Shown here: piece by piece, positions 42,479 to 51,101 of the stretch | Numbering within the stretch: the first letter of the stretch is position 1 | Layout of the letters: each line of letters begins with the position of its first letter | Assembly: GCA_964244585.1 (NCBI GenBank) | Contig: CAXTJM010000003.1 | Coordinates: forward strand, 1-64,000 | Length of the DNA stretch: 64,000 nt | Direction: 5' to 3' | Origin: LMUY01 sp964244585 | Lineage (GTDB): Bacteria; Pseudomonadota; Alphaproteobacteria; Acetobacterales; Acetobacteraceae | Notes under the pieces: model-generated | Told to the model about the DNA's origin: nothing | Seen by the model: only the letters and a program-made list of their open reading frames with translations | Databases searched by the model: none | Position numbers and translations under genes: made by a program

Positions 42479-43228
42479 ATGCGTTTGACCAGTATAGTGG
42501 CGGCAATCGCGTTGGCGATCGGTCTTAAGGTGTCTGCCATGCCGGCCAGCGCCGCGACGATCGCCGTGCCGGAAAACCTGGGTCCGTGGGGTTTGAGCGC
42601 GGCTTTCGAGACGGGTCAACGGGGCGTCTACGCCGATCTTGCCGATGCTTTGGCTCGCCGCGTCGATCTGCCGATCAAGGTCGAGTTCGTCCCTTATGGC
42701 CGTATGCTCGAAGGCGTGCGAACCGGCGAATTCGATTATGCGTTTGGCGTCGTCAGTCCCGCCATCGAAGCCGTTGGCCCGTTCATCGCCATGGTTGGCA
42801 AATTACCCATGGTAGCGGTGGCACGCAAAGGCCTCAAGCTATCGAACGTTGCTGATCTGCACGGCTTCGACACAGTGGGATTTCTGCGCGGCGGTAGTTG
42901 TGGTCAGCTGATCGACGGTGATCCAAGTATTCACCGCATGAGCCAAGACAGCTATGAGACGGCTATCCGCAAGCTTGCGTCTGGGCGTCTCGATGGCTGG
43001 TGCAGTGTCAAAGCTGGCTTTGACTACGCGCTCAACAATCTCGGGATGACCGATCAAATCGGAGACCAGTTCAATTACGGTTCGGCCAGTCTTGGCCTTC
43101 AAGCCAGCCAGGCCAAAGCCGGTACGAGCGAGGCGAAAGTCATGGCACAAGCGGTCGCGGGCTTAGTGGATGACGGCACAGCCAGCCTGATTTTCACCCA
43201 TTACCTGGGTAAAGCTTACCCTCCCTGA
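42479..43228 (+). CDS. Periplasmic binding protein (SBP family 3-like) next to a chemoreceptor
   Basis: 249 residues with a signal peptide ending near MPASAAT. The mature protein is a type 2 periplasmic binding fold: TGQRGVYADLADALARRVDL, then FVPYGRMLEGVRTGEFDYAF and ASGRLDGWCSV. No ABC permease or ATPase accompanies it. A chemoreceptor gene follows after 49 bp, so it may act as ligand-binding partner for chemotaxis rather than transport. Codon use is less GC-rich than surrounding genes. The upstream 186 bp (42293-42478) has no recognised element. Confidence 0.8.
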   Translation: MRLTSIVAAIALAIGLKVSAMPASAATIAVPENLGPWGLSAAFETGQRGVYADLADALARRVDLPIKVEFVPYGRMLEGVRTGEFDYAFGVVSPAIEAVGPFIAMVGKLPMVAVARKGLKLSNVADLHGFDTVGFLRGGSCGQLIDGDPSIHRMSQDSYETAIRKLASGRLDGWCSVKAGFDYALNNLGMTDQIGDQFNYGSASLGLQASQAKAGTSEAKVMAQAVAGLVDDGTASLIFTHYLGKAYPP

Positions 43229-43277
43229 ACGGCCACGATGCGAGTAGAGGGCGGACCCCAGTGCGAAAGCGTGATAC

Positions 43278-44843
43278 ATGCGACTGAGCCTGCAGACCCG
43301 TGTAACCGCTCTCGCTGTGATCGCCGCGGTCTCGATTGTCGGCGCAAAAAGCTTGTGGGACCTTCGCGTGAACGCAGCGGAGCGGCACAGCGCTTGGTCC
43401 AGCCGTGTGCTGGTCCTTTGCAGGATGCAGGCGGAAGCTTTGGGCAGGCCGCTGTGGGACTTTAACTTGGAACAAGTCAGCGCAATCCTCGGCAGCCTTG
43501 AACGTGACAGCTCATTCCGGCTGGCTCAGGTTTCCGGCCTCGACGGCAAGGTAACGGCTGAACGTAGCATTGTCGTGCCGGGTGCAAAGTCCGTCACTCG
43601 CCACGATATGTCCGTCGTTGAAACTCCAGTCGTCGTCGTCGATAATGGCCGCAGTCGCCAAATCGGAACGCTTCGCGCGGAGTTCTCCCGTGCTGAGCTG
43701 ACTGAATCTTGGCGACGCCAAATGCTCCGAGATTTACTCGCTACGCTAACGGTGGCGGTCGTAACAGGAGCCGTCATGTTCTGCTCCGTTCGTCTGATCA
43801 CGCGACCGCTCAAGCGTCTAACCAACGTGATGAGCGAATTGGCTGGCGGTAAACTCACTCTCGACATCCCGTATTTCGGTCGCGCCGATGAAGTCGGTGC
43901 AGTGGCGGAGGCCCTACAGGTTTTCAAGGACAGCATGACGAAAGCTATTCAGCTCTCCGGGGAGCAGAAAACGGCTCAAACAGTTATGCTGGATCGCGCA
44001 GCTCGGCTTGACCACTTGCTCCATGGCTTTGAAGCCAAGATCGGGACGATGGTCGCGTCACTAGCATCCGGCTCGACTGAGCTTGAGACGACAGCTCAGT
44101 CGATGTCTCACACTGCAAAGCAAGCGTTCGGCCAGGCAACGACCGTGACGTCGGCTGCGGCGGAGGCAAGCGTCGGCATGCAGACAGCCGCGGCTGCAGC
44201 AGGAATACTCAGCGCATCAGTAAATAAGATTAGCTCACAATTGTCGAGATCATCCAGTATCGCACAGAGAGCGGTATCGGAGGCACTTCGGACAGACACG
44301 ACCGTCCGGGCATTATCTGATGGTGCAAACCAAATTGGCCAAGTTGTTGAATTGATCGACAAGATCGCGAGCAGAACTAAGCTGCTTGCCTTGAACGCGA
44401 CGATTGAGGCAGCCCGCGCAGGCAATGCAGGACTTGGCTTCGCCGTCGTGGCAGGCGAAGTAAACAGCTTGGCTAGTCAGACCGCGACGGCCACAAAGAA
44501 AATAGAGGCGCAAATCGCTCAGATCCAAACCGCGACGAACGAGGCTGTCGACACGATCCGCGAAATTACTGCAACGATCAACGAAATAGGGCATATTTCA
44601 GCCAACATAGCCGCGGCAATCAACGAGCAGGCCACGGCGACCGCAGAGATTGCGCTTACTGTGCACAAGACAGCGAAGTCCGGACAGCAGGTCACCACCA
44701 ATATAGACGGTGTTAGACATGCTGCGTTGGAAACGGGAGCAGCGGCCGAACAGGTGCTTGCTGCCTCAGGAAACCTGACGCGGCAGGCTGACCATCTCAC
44801 GATTGAGGTCGAGAGCTTTATCAGTGAAATCCGAGCCGCTTGA
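43278..44843 (+). CDS. Methyl-accepting chemotaxis protein
   Basis: 521 residues. TM1 near residues 8-25, a periplasmic region of about 125 residues without recognised domain, TM2 near 155-172 (LLATLTVAVVTGAVMFC), HAMP to about 225, then the coiled-coil signalling domain. The kinase-coupling hairpin reads IASRTKLLALNATIEAARAG and GFAVVAGEVNSLASQTATAT; the usual QTN is RTK. It signals to CheA/CheW encoded elsewhere. It is noticeably AT-richer than flanking genes: a hand count of 44221-44280 gives 26 G/C of 60. Start ATG 43278. The 133 bp to the next gene is gene-free. Confidence 0.93.
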   Translation: MRLSLQTRVTALAVIAAVSIVGAKSLWDLRVNAAERHSAWSSRVLVLCRMQAEALGRPLWDFNLEQVSAILGSLERDSSFRLAQVSGLDGKVTAERSIVVPGAKSVTRHDMSVVETPVVVVDNGRSRQIGTLRAEFSRAELTESWRRQMLRDLLATLTVAVVTGAVMFCSVRLITRPLKRLTNVMSELAGGKLTLDIPYFGRADEVGAVAEALQVFKDSMTKAIQLSGEQKTAQTVMLDRAARLDHLLHGFEAKIGTMVASLASGSTELETTAQSMSHTAKQAFGQATTVTSAAAEASVGMQTAAAAAGILSASVNKISSQLSRSSSIAQRAVSEALRTDTTVRALSDGANQIGQVVELIDKIASRTKLLALNATIEAARAGNAGLGFAVVAGEVNSLASQTATATKKIEAQIAQIQTATNEAVDTIREITATINEIGHISANIAAAINEQATATAEIALTVHKTAKSGQQVTTNIDGVRHAALETGAAAEQVLAASGNLTRQADHLTIEVESFISEIRAA

Positions 44844-44976
44844 GTCTTGCCGTTGTAGTTCATAGAGGCGTCAAACACGCTTGATGGATTGACCTCTTGG
44901 AGCACGAGTCTCGCGGCCGTCGCTCGTTACCGACGGTTTGGACATTGTCGGTGGTGCAAACCCTTCGTCTAGCCGG

Positions 44977-46191
44977 TCAACCGCCGTGCGGGCGGCACGG
45001 GATACGGGCGTAGCCGCGAAACCGCGCACGGCCGCCACGCTCCGGCTGTCCGGCCAATCGGTAGTCCGGGAAGCGGGCGACGAACCCTGCGATCGCGATC
45101 GTGCCCTCCAGCCGGGCCAGGCTCATGCCGACGCATTGGTGCGGCCCGGCGGCGAAGGCGAGGTGCCTGTTGGGCGCACGTTGGATATCGAACCGGTCTG
45201 GGTCAGGGAACTGCTCCGGGTCTCGGTTGGCCGCACCGATGCACAGGGCCAATTGCGTCCCGGCCGGCATGCTCACGCCATGCAGCTCGACCGGTTCCGC
45301 GGTGATGCGGTTGCCCAACTGGTTGGAGCTTTCATACCGCAGCACCTCCTCCACGCAGGGACGGACGAGACTCGGGTCGGCCAGCAGCCGGGCCCGCTCG
45401 CCGGGATGGTCGTGCAGCAGCACGAGCGCGTTGCCGATCAGGTTGGTGGTGGTCTCGTGCCCGGCATTCAGCAGGAAGATGCAGTTGTGCAGCAGCTCGG
45501 CCGCGGTCAGGCGCTCGCCGCTCGCCTCGCCCTGGATCAGCCGCGTCAACACGTCGCGCGCCGGGTCGCCGGGGGTGGCGCGGCGCCGCTGCACCAGCGT
45601 CTCCAGATAGGCGAGGAACTCCGTCACCGCCCGGTTGCCCCGCGCCGCCTGCTCCGCCGTCAGCACCGGTTCCAGCGCACCCAGGATGGCAAGCGACCAG
45701 TCCCGCAGCGGCGCCCGCTCCGCCACCGGTACGCCCAGCAGGTTGCCGATGACCTCGACCGGAATGGCCGAGGCGAAATCCGCAATGAGGTCGGCGCTGT
45801 CGTCCATGTCGGCCAGCAGCCGGTCGATCAGGCTGCGAAGCTCCGGCTCCATCCCGCCGATCGCGCGGGGCGTGAGGGCCCCCGCGATCAGCCGGCGCAC
45901 GCGCGTGTGCAAGGGCGGGTCGTTGAACACCAGCGAGGTCGTGTGGTGCTCGTAGAGCGGGCTGTGGCCGTATTTCGGCAGGAACTCGACCGTCTTGTCG
46001 GACGAGAACCGCGCCGTGTCGCGGTAGATGGCGTTGAGGTCGTCGTAGCGGGTGAGGAAATACTGGCCGTTGCCCATACGCTTGCACGGCGCGAGTCGCT
46101 GCAATGCGCGGTAGGTCGGATACGGATCGTCCAGGAACCCGGGCGTCAGCGCCGCCAGGTTGAACCCCTCTGCCAAACCTGCATCCGTCAT
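44977..46191 (-). CDS. Cytochrome P450
   Basis: 404-residue soluble bacterial P450 monooxygenase. The I-helix AGHETTTNLIGNALVLL, the ExxR of the K-helix (VEEVLRYESSNQ), FPDPDRFDIQRAPNRHLAFA and the haem loop FAAGPHQCVGMSLARLEG with its Cys ligand are all present. It needs a ferredoxin and a reductase, which are not in the neighbourhood; the Rieske-FAD protein at 11.5 kb is not an obvious partner. Substrate unknown. ATG 46191 follows a short gap after an SDR remnant on the same strand. Confidence 0.93.
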   Translation of the reverse strand: MTDAGLAEGFNLAALTPGFLDDPYPTYRALQRLAPCKRMGNGQYFLTRYDDLNAIYRDTARFSSDKTVEFLPKYGHSPLYEHHTTSLVFNDPPLHTRVRRLIAGALTPRAIGGMEPELRSLIDRLLADMDDSADLIADFASAIPVEVIGNLLGVPVAERAPLRDWSLAILGALEPVLTAEQAARGNRAVTEFLAYLETLVQRRRATPGDPARDVLTRLIQGEASGERLTAAELLHNCIFLLNAGHETTTNLIGNALVLLHDHPGERARLLADPSLVRPCVEEVLRYESSNQLGNRITAEPVELHGVSMPAGTQLALCIGAANRDPEQFPDPDRFDIQRAPNRHLAFAAGPHQCVGMSLARLEGTIAIAGFVARFPDYRLAGQPERGGRARFRGYARIPCRPHGG

Positions 46192-46219
46192 CGCGTTGCT
46201 CCCCTGGGCGGCCACCGGC

Positions 46220-46342
46220 TTACAGCACCGCCAGCATGCCGCCATCGACGTAGACGATCTGGCCGTTGACGTAGTCCGAGGCGGCCGAGGCCAGGAACAG
46301 TACTGTGCCCATCAACTCGCCCGGCTGGCTCCAACGCCGGGC
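46220..46342 (-). pseudogene. C-terminal remnant of a gluconate 5-dehydrogenase-like SDR
   Basis: The minus strand reads RRWSQPGELMGTVLFLASAA followed by SDYVNGQIVYVDGGMLAVL and a stop. This is the last 40 residues of a short-chain dehydrogenase; ASDxVNGQIxYVDGG is typical of gluconate 5-dehydrogenase (IdnO). Upstream the similarity ends abruptly 23 bp before the end of the enolase-superfamily gene, so about 210 N-terminal residues were deleted. The neighbouring idnD gene makes the substrate of IdnO, so this looks like a broken L-idonate pathway. Confidence 0.8.
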
Positions 46343-46365
46343 CGAAGAGCCGGATCGACACCGCC

Positions 46366-47565
46366 TCAGGCCGCCGACCGGCGCACGGTCAAGTCCGTGC
46401 GTTCGAATACCGCCGGCAGCAGCTCCGTGCCGAGTCCCGGTCCCTCCATCGGCAGCACGTGGCCGTCCTCGATCACCGGCATCACCGTCACCAGCTCCTT
46501 GTACCACCCGGTGTAGAAGGCGCGCACGCTTTCCTGGATCAGCGTGTTGGGCTGGCTGAACGAGGCGTGGATGCCGGCGACGAACCCGACCGGGCCCACG
46601 CAATCATGCGGGGCGAACGGCCGGTGGTAGGTGTCGGCCATCGCGGCGATCTTGCGCCCCTCGGTCAATCCGCCGGTCCAGCACAGATCGGCCATCACCA
46701 CGCCCATCGCGTCACGATCCAGCATGTCCTTGTAGGGGAAGCGGCTGCCCAGCGTCTCGCTGGCGCAGATCCACACGTCGGTCGACCGCGCCAGCTCCGC
46801 CAGCGCCTGGGGCGAGTTCATGCGGATCGGGTCCTCGTACCAGGTCGGGCAGTACGGCTCCAGCCACTTGGCGAGCTTCTTCGCCATGGGCAGGTTCCAC
46901 AGGCAGTGGAACTCCACCATGATCTCCATCCGGTCGCCCACGGCACGGCGGATCTTTTCGAACGGCTGCAACGCCGTCTTGAGTTGGGCGGAGGTGATGG
47001 ACATGCCGTCATTCTCGATGGCCGCCGGGTCGAACGGCCAGATCTTCATCGCCGTGATGCCTGACTCCAGCAGGCTTTCCGCCACCGCGTCCGCCCGGGT
47101 GATGAAGCCCTGCAGATCCTCGTACGGGCCGGCGGCCTCGTTGACGTTCCAGGTGGAGACGGGCTTGATGTCGTTCGACCGCACGTAGCCGTAGCCGGCG
47201 CAGGTGTTGTACACCCGCTGCCGCGGCCGGCAGAGGCCGCCCAGCATCTGGTGCACCGGCTGGCCGCACACCTTGCCGAACGCGTCCCACAACGCGATGT
47301 CCACCGCGGAGGCCGCGCGGTACTCCACGCCGGTGCTGGACTGCGCCATCGGCAGGTTCAGCATCTCCCGGTGGATCGCCTCGATATGCAGCGGGTTGCG
47401 GCCCAGCAGACGGCCGGCCAGCGTATCGTGGATATGCGTCTCCACCGCGCCGGCGCCGTAGAACGTCTCGCCGAGCCCGATCACTCCGGCATCGGTGTGC
47501 ACGCGGACCCACAGGACGTTGGCGAACTCGATGGTCCGCAACGTCTCTATGGCGGTGATTTTCAT
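46366..47565 (-). CDS. Mandelate racemase/enolase-superfamily sugar acid dehydratase
   Basis: 399 residues. The N-terminal capping domain is MKITAIETLRTIEFANVLWV. The barrel carries metal ligands in MVEFHCLWNLP, TWYEDPIR and CASETLGS, and a catalytic His in FAPHDCVGPVGF, as in galactonate/mannonate-type dehydratases. It probably dehydrates an aldonic acid to a 2-keto-3-deoxy acid. The nearby idonate dehydrogenase and MFS transporter support a sugar-acid role. Start ATG 47565 is 94 bp from the divergent idnD-like gene. Exact substrate not assigned. Confidence 0.87.
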   Translation of the reverse strand: MKITAIETLRTIEFANVLWVRVHTDAGVIGLGETFYGAGAVETHIHDTLAGRLLGRNPLHIEAIHREMLNLPMAQSSTGVEYRAASAVDIALWDAFGKVCGQPVHQMLGGLCRPRQRVYNTCAGYGYVRSNDIKPVSTWNVNEAAGPYEDLQGFITRADAVAESLLESGITAMKIWPFDPAAIENDGMSITSAQLKTALQPFEKIRRAVGDRMEIMVEFHCLWNLPMAKKLAKWLEPYCPTWYEDPIRMNSPQALAELARSTDVWICASETLGSRFPYKDMLDRDAMGVVMADLCWTGGLTEGRKIAAMADTYHRPFAPHDCVGPVGFVAGIHASFSQPNTLIQESVRAFYTGWYKELVTVMPVIEDGHVLPMEGPGLGTELLPAVFERTDLTVRRSAA

Positions 47566-47659
47566 GGCCGTTCCCCGTCCTGGCGCCCACATGCTATCGG
47601 CCACTGCGCCGCTTGCAAATGCAGGCGGTCGCAAGGCGCCGCGCAATGGGAGCACGCAC

Positions 47660-48694
47660 ATGAAGGCCGCGATCATCCACGCCCCCCATGATCTGCGCAT
47701 CGAGGAGGCAGAGATCCCCACAGTCGGCCCGCAGGACGTGATGGTGCGCATCCGCGCCGGGGGCATTTGCGGGTCGGACCTGCACTACTATCACCATGGC
47801 GGGTTCGGTGCGGTGCGGCTGCGCCAGCCGATGATCCTTGGCCACGAGATCGCCGGCGAAGTCATGCAGGCCGGGGCGGAGGTCACGCGCGTCCGCCCCG
47901 GCGACCACGTGGCGGTGAACCCGAGCCGGCCCTGCGGCCGTTGCCACTTCTGCCTGGAGGGCCAGCCGAACCATTGCAGCGACATGCTGTTCTACGGCAG
48001 CGCCATGCGGATGCCGCACGTCCATGGCGGGTTCCGCGAGGTGCTGGTGTGCAGCGAGGCCCAGGCCGTGCCGGTGCCGCCGGGGGTCACTCTGGAAACC
48101 GCCGCCTTTGCCGAGCCGCTCTCCGTCTGCCTGCATGCCGCCCGCCGGGCTGGGCCGTTGCTCGGCAAGCGCGTGCTGGTGACGGGTACCGGGCCAATCG
48201 GCGCGCTCGCCGTGCTCGTGGCCCGCCATGCCGGCGCGCGCGAGGTGGTGTGCACCGACATCGTCGACGCGCCGCTGGCCCTTGCCCGCCGCATCGGCGC
48301 CGACCTCGCGCTGAACACCCGCGCCGAGCCGGCGGGCATGGACCGCTTCAAGGCGGACAAGGGCTATTTCGACACGGTGTTCGAAGCCTCGGGAAGCGGC
48401 CCGGCCCTGGCGGGGGCGCTTGAAGTGGTCCGGCCCGGTGGCACCATCGTGCAGGTCGGCAATGGCGGGGGCGAGATGACGCTGCCGGTCAACCTGCTGG
48501 TGGCCAAGGAAATCAGCCTGCGCGGGACGTTCCGCTTCCACGAGGAGTTCGAGTGGGCGGTCGGCTTCCTGGCGTCGGGCGCGATCGACGTGGCCCCCCT
48601 GCTCACCGAAATCGTCCCGCTGGCAGAGGCCGTGCGCGCGTTCGACCTGGCAGCCGACAAGAGCCGGTCCATGAAGGTGCAGCTCGCACTCTAG
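47660..48694 (+). CDS. idnD: L-idonate 5-dehydrogenase-like zinc alcohol dehydrogenase
   Basis: 344 residues, medium-chain zinc dehydrogenase. Catalytic zinc: Cys in GGICGSDLHYYHHGG and GHEIAGEV; structural zinc Cys set RPCGRCHFCLEGQPNHC; NAD loop VTGTGPIGALAVLVA. HYYHHGGFGAVRLRQPMILG is the L-idonate 5-dehydrogenase form, and length fits IdnD (about 343). It would oxidise L-idonate to 5-keto-gluconate. Start ATG 47660. It is divergent from the dehydratase gene and convergent with the MFS gene across a strong hairpin. Confidence 0.87.
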   Translation: MKAAIIHAPHDLRIEEAEIPTVGPQDVMVRIRAGGICGSDLHYYHHGGFGAVRLRQPMILGHEIAGEVMQAGAEVTRVRPGDHVAVNPSRPCGRCHFCLEGQPNHCSDMLFYGSAMRMPHVHGGFREVLVCSEAQAVPVPPGVTLETAAFAEPLSVCLHAARRAGPLLGKRVLVTGTGPIGALAVLVARHAGAREVVCTDIVDAPLALARRIGADLALNTRAEPAGMDRFKADKGYFDTVFEASGSGPALAGALEVVRPGGTIVQVGNGGGEMTLPVNLLVAKEISLRGTFRFHEEFEWAVGFLASGAIDVAPLLTEIVPLAEAVRAFDLAADKSRSMKVQLAL

Positions 48695-48724
48695 CGTTCC
48701 TCCCCGCCGTGGCGGGGAGGAACG
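48695..48724. terminator. Strong bidirectional hairpin between idnD and MFS gene
   Basis: CGTTCCTCCCCGCC, a 2-nt centre (GT), then the exact reverse complement GGCGGGGAGGAACG: a 14-bp perfect stem directly after the idnD stop and 6 bp before the convergent MFS stop. No T tract. Confidence 0.7.
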
Positions 48725-48730
48725 CCGGGC

Positions 48731-50080
48731 TCAGTCGCTGTCGAAGCCGTAGATTTCGGGCAGGATGAAGATCGCCGCCAGCAGCCCGGCGAGCGGGAAG
48801 ATGGCGACCATCAGCGTCGCGGTCGCCTGCCCGACTGCAGCAAACAGGGATGGGAACAGGAAGATTGCCAGGAAGGAGGGCAGCTTGACGAACATGTAGG
48901 CGAAGCCGCTGGCCGTGCCGCGATACTCCGGCTTGGCCACCACGGTCGGGATCGTCATGCAGTTGGAGGCATCCCAATAATGCCCCCACAGCATCGTCGC
49001 CGCGACGTAGGGCAGGATCCAGGTCGTGCCGGTGTACAGCGCCCAGGCCGCAACCAGCAGGGAGACGAGGACGATGCCGAACCCGGCGATGCCGATGCCG
49101 CGCTGCCCGATCTTCGGCGTCAGCAAAGGCCCGACCCACCCCGCGACCGCCGCCACGCAATACAGTGCGATCTGGACAAGGTCGGTACCCAGGATGGAGG
49201 ACACGCCGACCATCAGGAACAGCACGGGCAGGTAGAACGCGAAGGTGGAAAATTCGCCGCCCTGGCAGAAGCAGGCGATCCAGCCATACAGCGTGGCGCG
49301 CCAGCGGATCGGGTCGCGACGCATGTCGGCGATGAAGGCGGACGGCCGCGGCTTCGTCACCGCGACGTCCTCGTTCGGCAGCATGTCGAGGTTGTCGGAA
49401 TACATCGACATCGAAACCCGCTTGGCCTCGCGAAAGCGCCCGTGGCGGATCAGCCATACCGCCGTCTCCGGCAGGTTGTGCCGCATCAGCAGGATGATCA
49501 GCGCCGGCAGCGCACCCAGACCCAGGGTGATGCGCCAGACCAGCTCATGATCCATGTTCGCGATGAGGAAGATCGCGATCACCGTTAGCGTCAGCACCTC
49601 GCCCGCGGCGAACATGAACTGCCAGCGGTTGCCCATGACCTCCCGCTTGCCCTTGGGCATCGACTCCATGATGTAGGTGTAGCCGTTGGAGATATCGCTC
49701 CCCAGCGGCATGCCAAGCGCGAAGCGCACCACCACCAGCCAGCCGACGCTGGTGACGAAGGCCTGCAGCACGGCCAGGACGATGAACAGGATCATGGTCG
49801 CCAGGAACATCACCCGGCGTCCGAGCTTGTCCGACAGCCACCCGCCCAGCAGCGCGCCGACCAGCGCACCGCCCTGCGTCCCCGCCGCCGCCAATCCGAG
49901 CAGCAGCGGGTCAGGGTGATACTGGTCGCGGATGAAGACCAGCACGAACGCGATGGAATACAGATCCCACGCCTCCACCAGGATGGAGGACATCATCAGC
50001 CAACCGATCCGGTTGCCTTTGGGATTGTAGTTCGTGACGAGATGGCGGACCGCGCCGTCCATGGCCGATTGGTGCGACAT
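48731..50080 (-). CDS. MFS transporter (sugar/organic acid porter)
   Basis: 449 residues, 12 predicted helices. GALLGGWLSDKLGRRVMFLA (motif A), RFALGMPLGSDISNGYTYI and ESMPKGKREVMGNRWQFMF fit the metabolite:proton symporter part of the superfamily. The likely cargo is a sugar acid or aromatic acid given the neighbours (idonate genes on one side, feruloyl-CoA genes on the other). Start ATG 50080. A TTGACA (minus strand, 50183-50178) inside a small dyad lies about 100 bp upstream. Confidence 0.87.
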   Translation of the reverse strand: MSHQSAMDGAVRHLVTNYNPKGNRIGWLMMSSILVEAWDLYSIAFVLVFIRDQYHPDPLLLGLAAAGTQGGALVGALLGGWLSDKLGRRVMFLATMILFIVLAVLQAFVTSVGWLVVVRFALGMPLGSDISNGYTYIMESMPKGKREVMGNRWQFMFAAGEVLTLTVIAIFLIANMDHELVWRITLGLGALPALIILLMRHNLPETAVWLIRHGRFREAKRVSMSMYSDNLDMLPNEDVAVTKPRPSAFIADMRRDPIRWRATLYGWIACFCQGGEFSTFAFYLPVLFLMVGVSSILGTDLVQIALYCVAAVAGWVGPLLTPKIGQRGIGIAGFGIVLVSLLVAAWALYTGTTWILPYVAATMLWGHYWDASNCMTIPTVVAKPEYRGTASGFAYMFVKLPSFLAIFLFPSLFAAVGQATATLMVAIFPLAGLLAAIFILPEIYGFDSD

Positions 50081-50163
50081 CGCGATCGACAAACCTGTTC
50101 TCCCTCGTGGCGGATCTTCTTGGACCGGAGCCGCAGACCCGGCCACCGGACCTGACCATTTCG

Positions 50164-50183
50164 TGACAGTTTGGTATTGTCAA
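50164..50183. promoter_or_regulatory. Dyad with TTGACA between divergent MFS and crotonase genes
   Basis: TGACA at 50164-50168 and TGTCA at 50178-50182 form a 5-bp dyad. TGTCAA on the plus strand is a perfect TTGACA -35 on the minus strand (50183-50178). The -10 is weak, so a regulated promoter is possible. The whole gap is 50081-50270. Confidence 0.35.
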
Positions 50184-50270
50184 GCGTGGCTCCGGCAGCG
50201 TCATCCCCGGTGCGGACGATTGACCGCCGGACGAACCGGCCGCTAAGTCCAGGCAGCGCGGGGGATCGTC

Positions 50271-51080
50271 ATGGCAGAGCTGGACAGCGCATTCGCGCCT
50301 GATTGGTGGCCCGCCACGCTGCGCTGCACGCTCCGCGGCCCGGTCGCGACCCTCGGCCTGCACCGTCCGGAAAAGCGCAACGCCCTGAACCTCGACATGG
50401 TCGACGGCATCGGCCGCTTCTTCCGCGACCCGCCTCCCGGCATTCGCGTCGTGGTACTGCATGGCCAGGGCGAGCATTTTTCCGCCGGCCTGGACCTGGG
50501 CGACATCCGCCACCAGGACGCGACGGAGGTGATGTTCTATAGCCGGCAGTGGCATCGCGCCTTCGCCGCGATCGAGGGCGGCGACCTGCCGGTGGTGGCA
50601 GCCCTGCACGGCGCGGTGATCGGCGGCGGGCTGGAGCTGGCCGCCGCAGCCCATATCCGCGTGGCCGAGCCGAGCACCTTCTACGCCTTGCCGGAAGGAC
50701 AGCGCGGCATCTTCGTCGGCGGAGGCGGCTCGGTGCGCATCCCCCGCCTGATCGGGACGGCCCGCATGACCGACATGATGCTGACCGGACGGACCTATGG
50801 CGCCGCGGACGGCGCGGCGATCGGGTTGGCGCAATACCAATGCGACGCCGGGGATGCCCTCGCGCGCGCCACCGAACTGGCCGGGCAGATCGCCGGCAAT
50901 GCCAGGTTGACCAATTTTGCCGTGATGCACGCATTGCCGCAGATCGCCGATGCCAGCCCGGCCACCGGCTACCTGGCCGAGAGCCTGATGGCCGCGATCG
51001 CCGCCGCCGACGACGAGGCCAAGCAGCGCCTGGCGGCTTTCCTCGAAAAGCGCGCGGGCAAGGTCGTGCATCGCGACTGA
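50271..51080 (+). CDS. Enoyl-CoA hydratase/isomerase (crotonase) family protein
   Basis: 269 residues. Oxyanion-hole segments HFSAGLDLGDI and ALHGAVIGGGLELAAAAH and the catalytic Glu in ALPEGQRGIFVGGGGSVRIP are present. It lies 21 bp before a feruloyl-CoA synthase gene, so hydration or retro-aldol cleavage of a hydroxycinnamoyl-CoA is a reasonable role (feruloyl-CoA hydratase/lyase belongs to this superfamily). The sequence alone does not prove that specificity. Start ATG 50271. Confidence 0.87.
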   Translation: MAELDSAFAPDWWPATLRCTLRGPVATLGLHRPEKRNALNLDMVDGIGRFFRDPPPGIRVVVLHGQGEHFSAGLDLGDIRHQDATEVMFYSRQWHRAFAAIEGGDLPVVAALHGAVIGGGLELAAAAHIRVAEPSTFYALPEGQRGIFVGGGGSVRIPRLIGTARMTDMMLTGRTYGAADGAAIGLAQYQCDAGDALARATELAGQIAGNARLTNFAVMHALPQIADASPATGYLAESLMAAIAAADDEAKQRLAAFLEKRAGKVVHRD

Positions 51081-51101
51081 GGCCTTTGGCGCGCGAGGGC
51101 G

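Noticed and set aside
42359..42619. 86-codon minus-strand frame at the left edge of the low-GC region
   Set aside because: It overlaps the start of the binding-protein gene antisense and no transposase or other family was recognised. An insertion-sequence scar is possible but unsupported.
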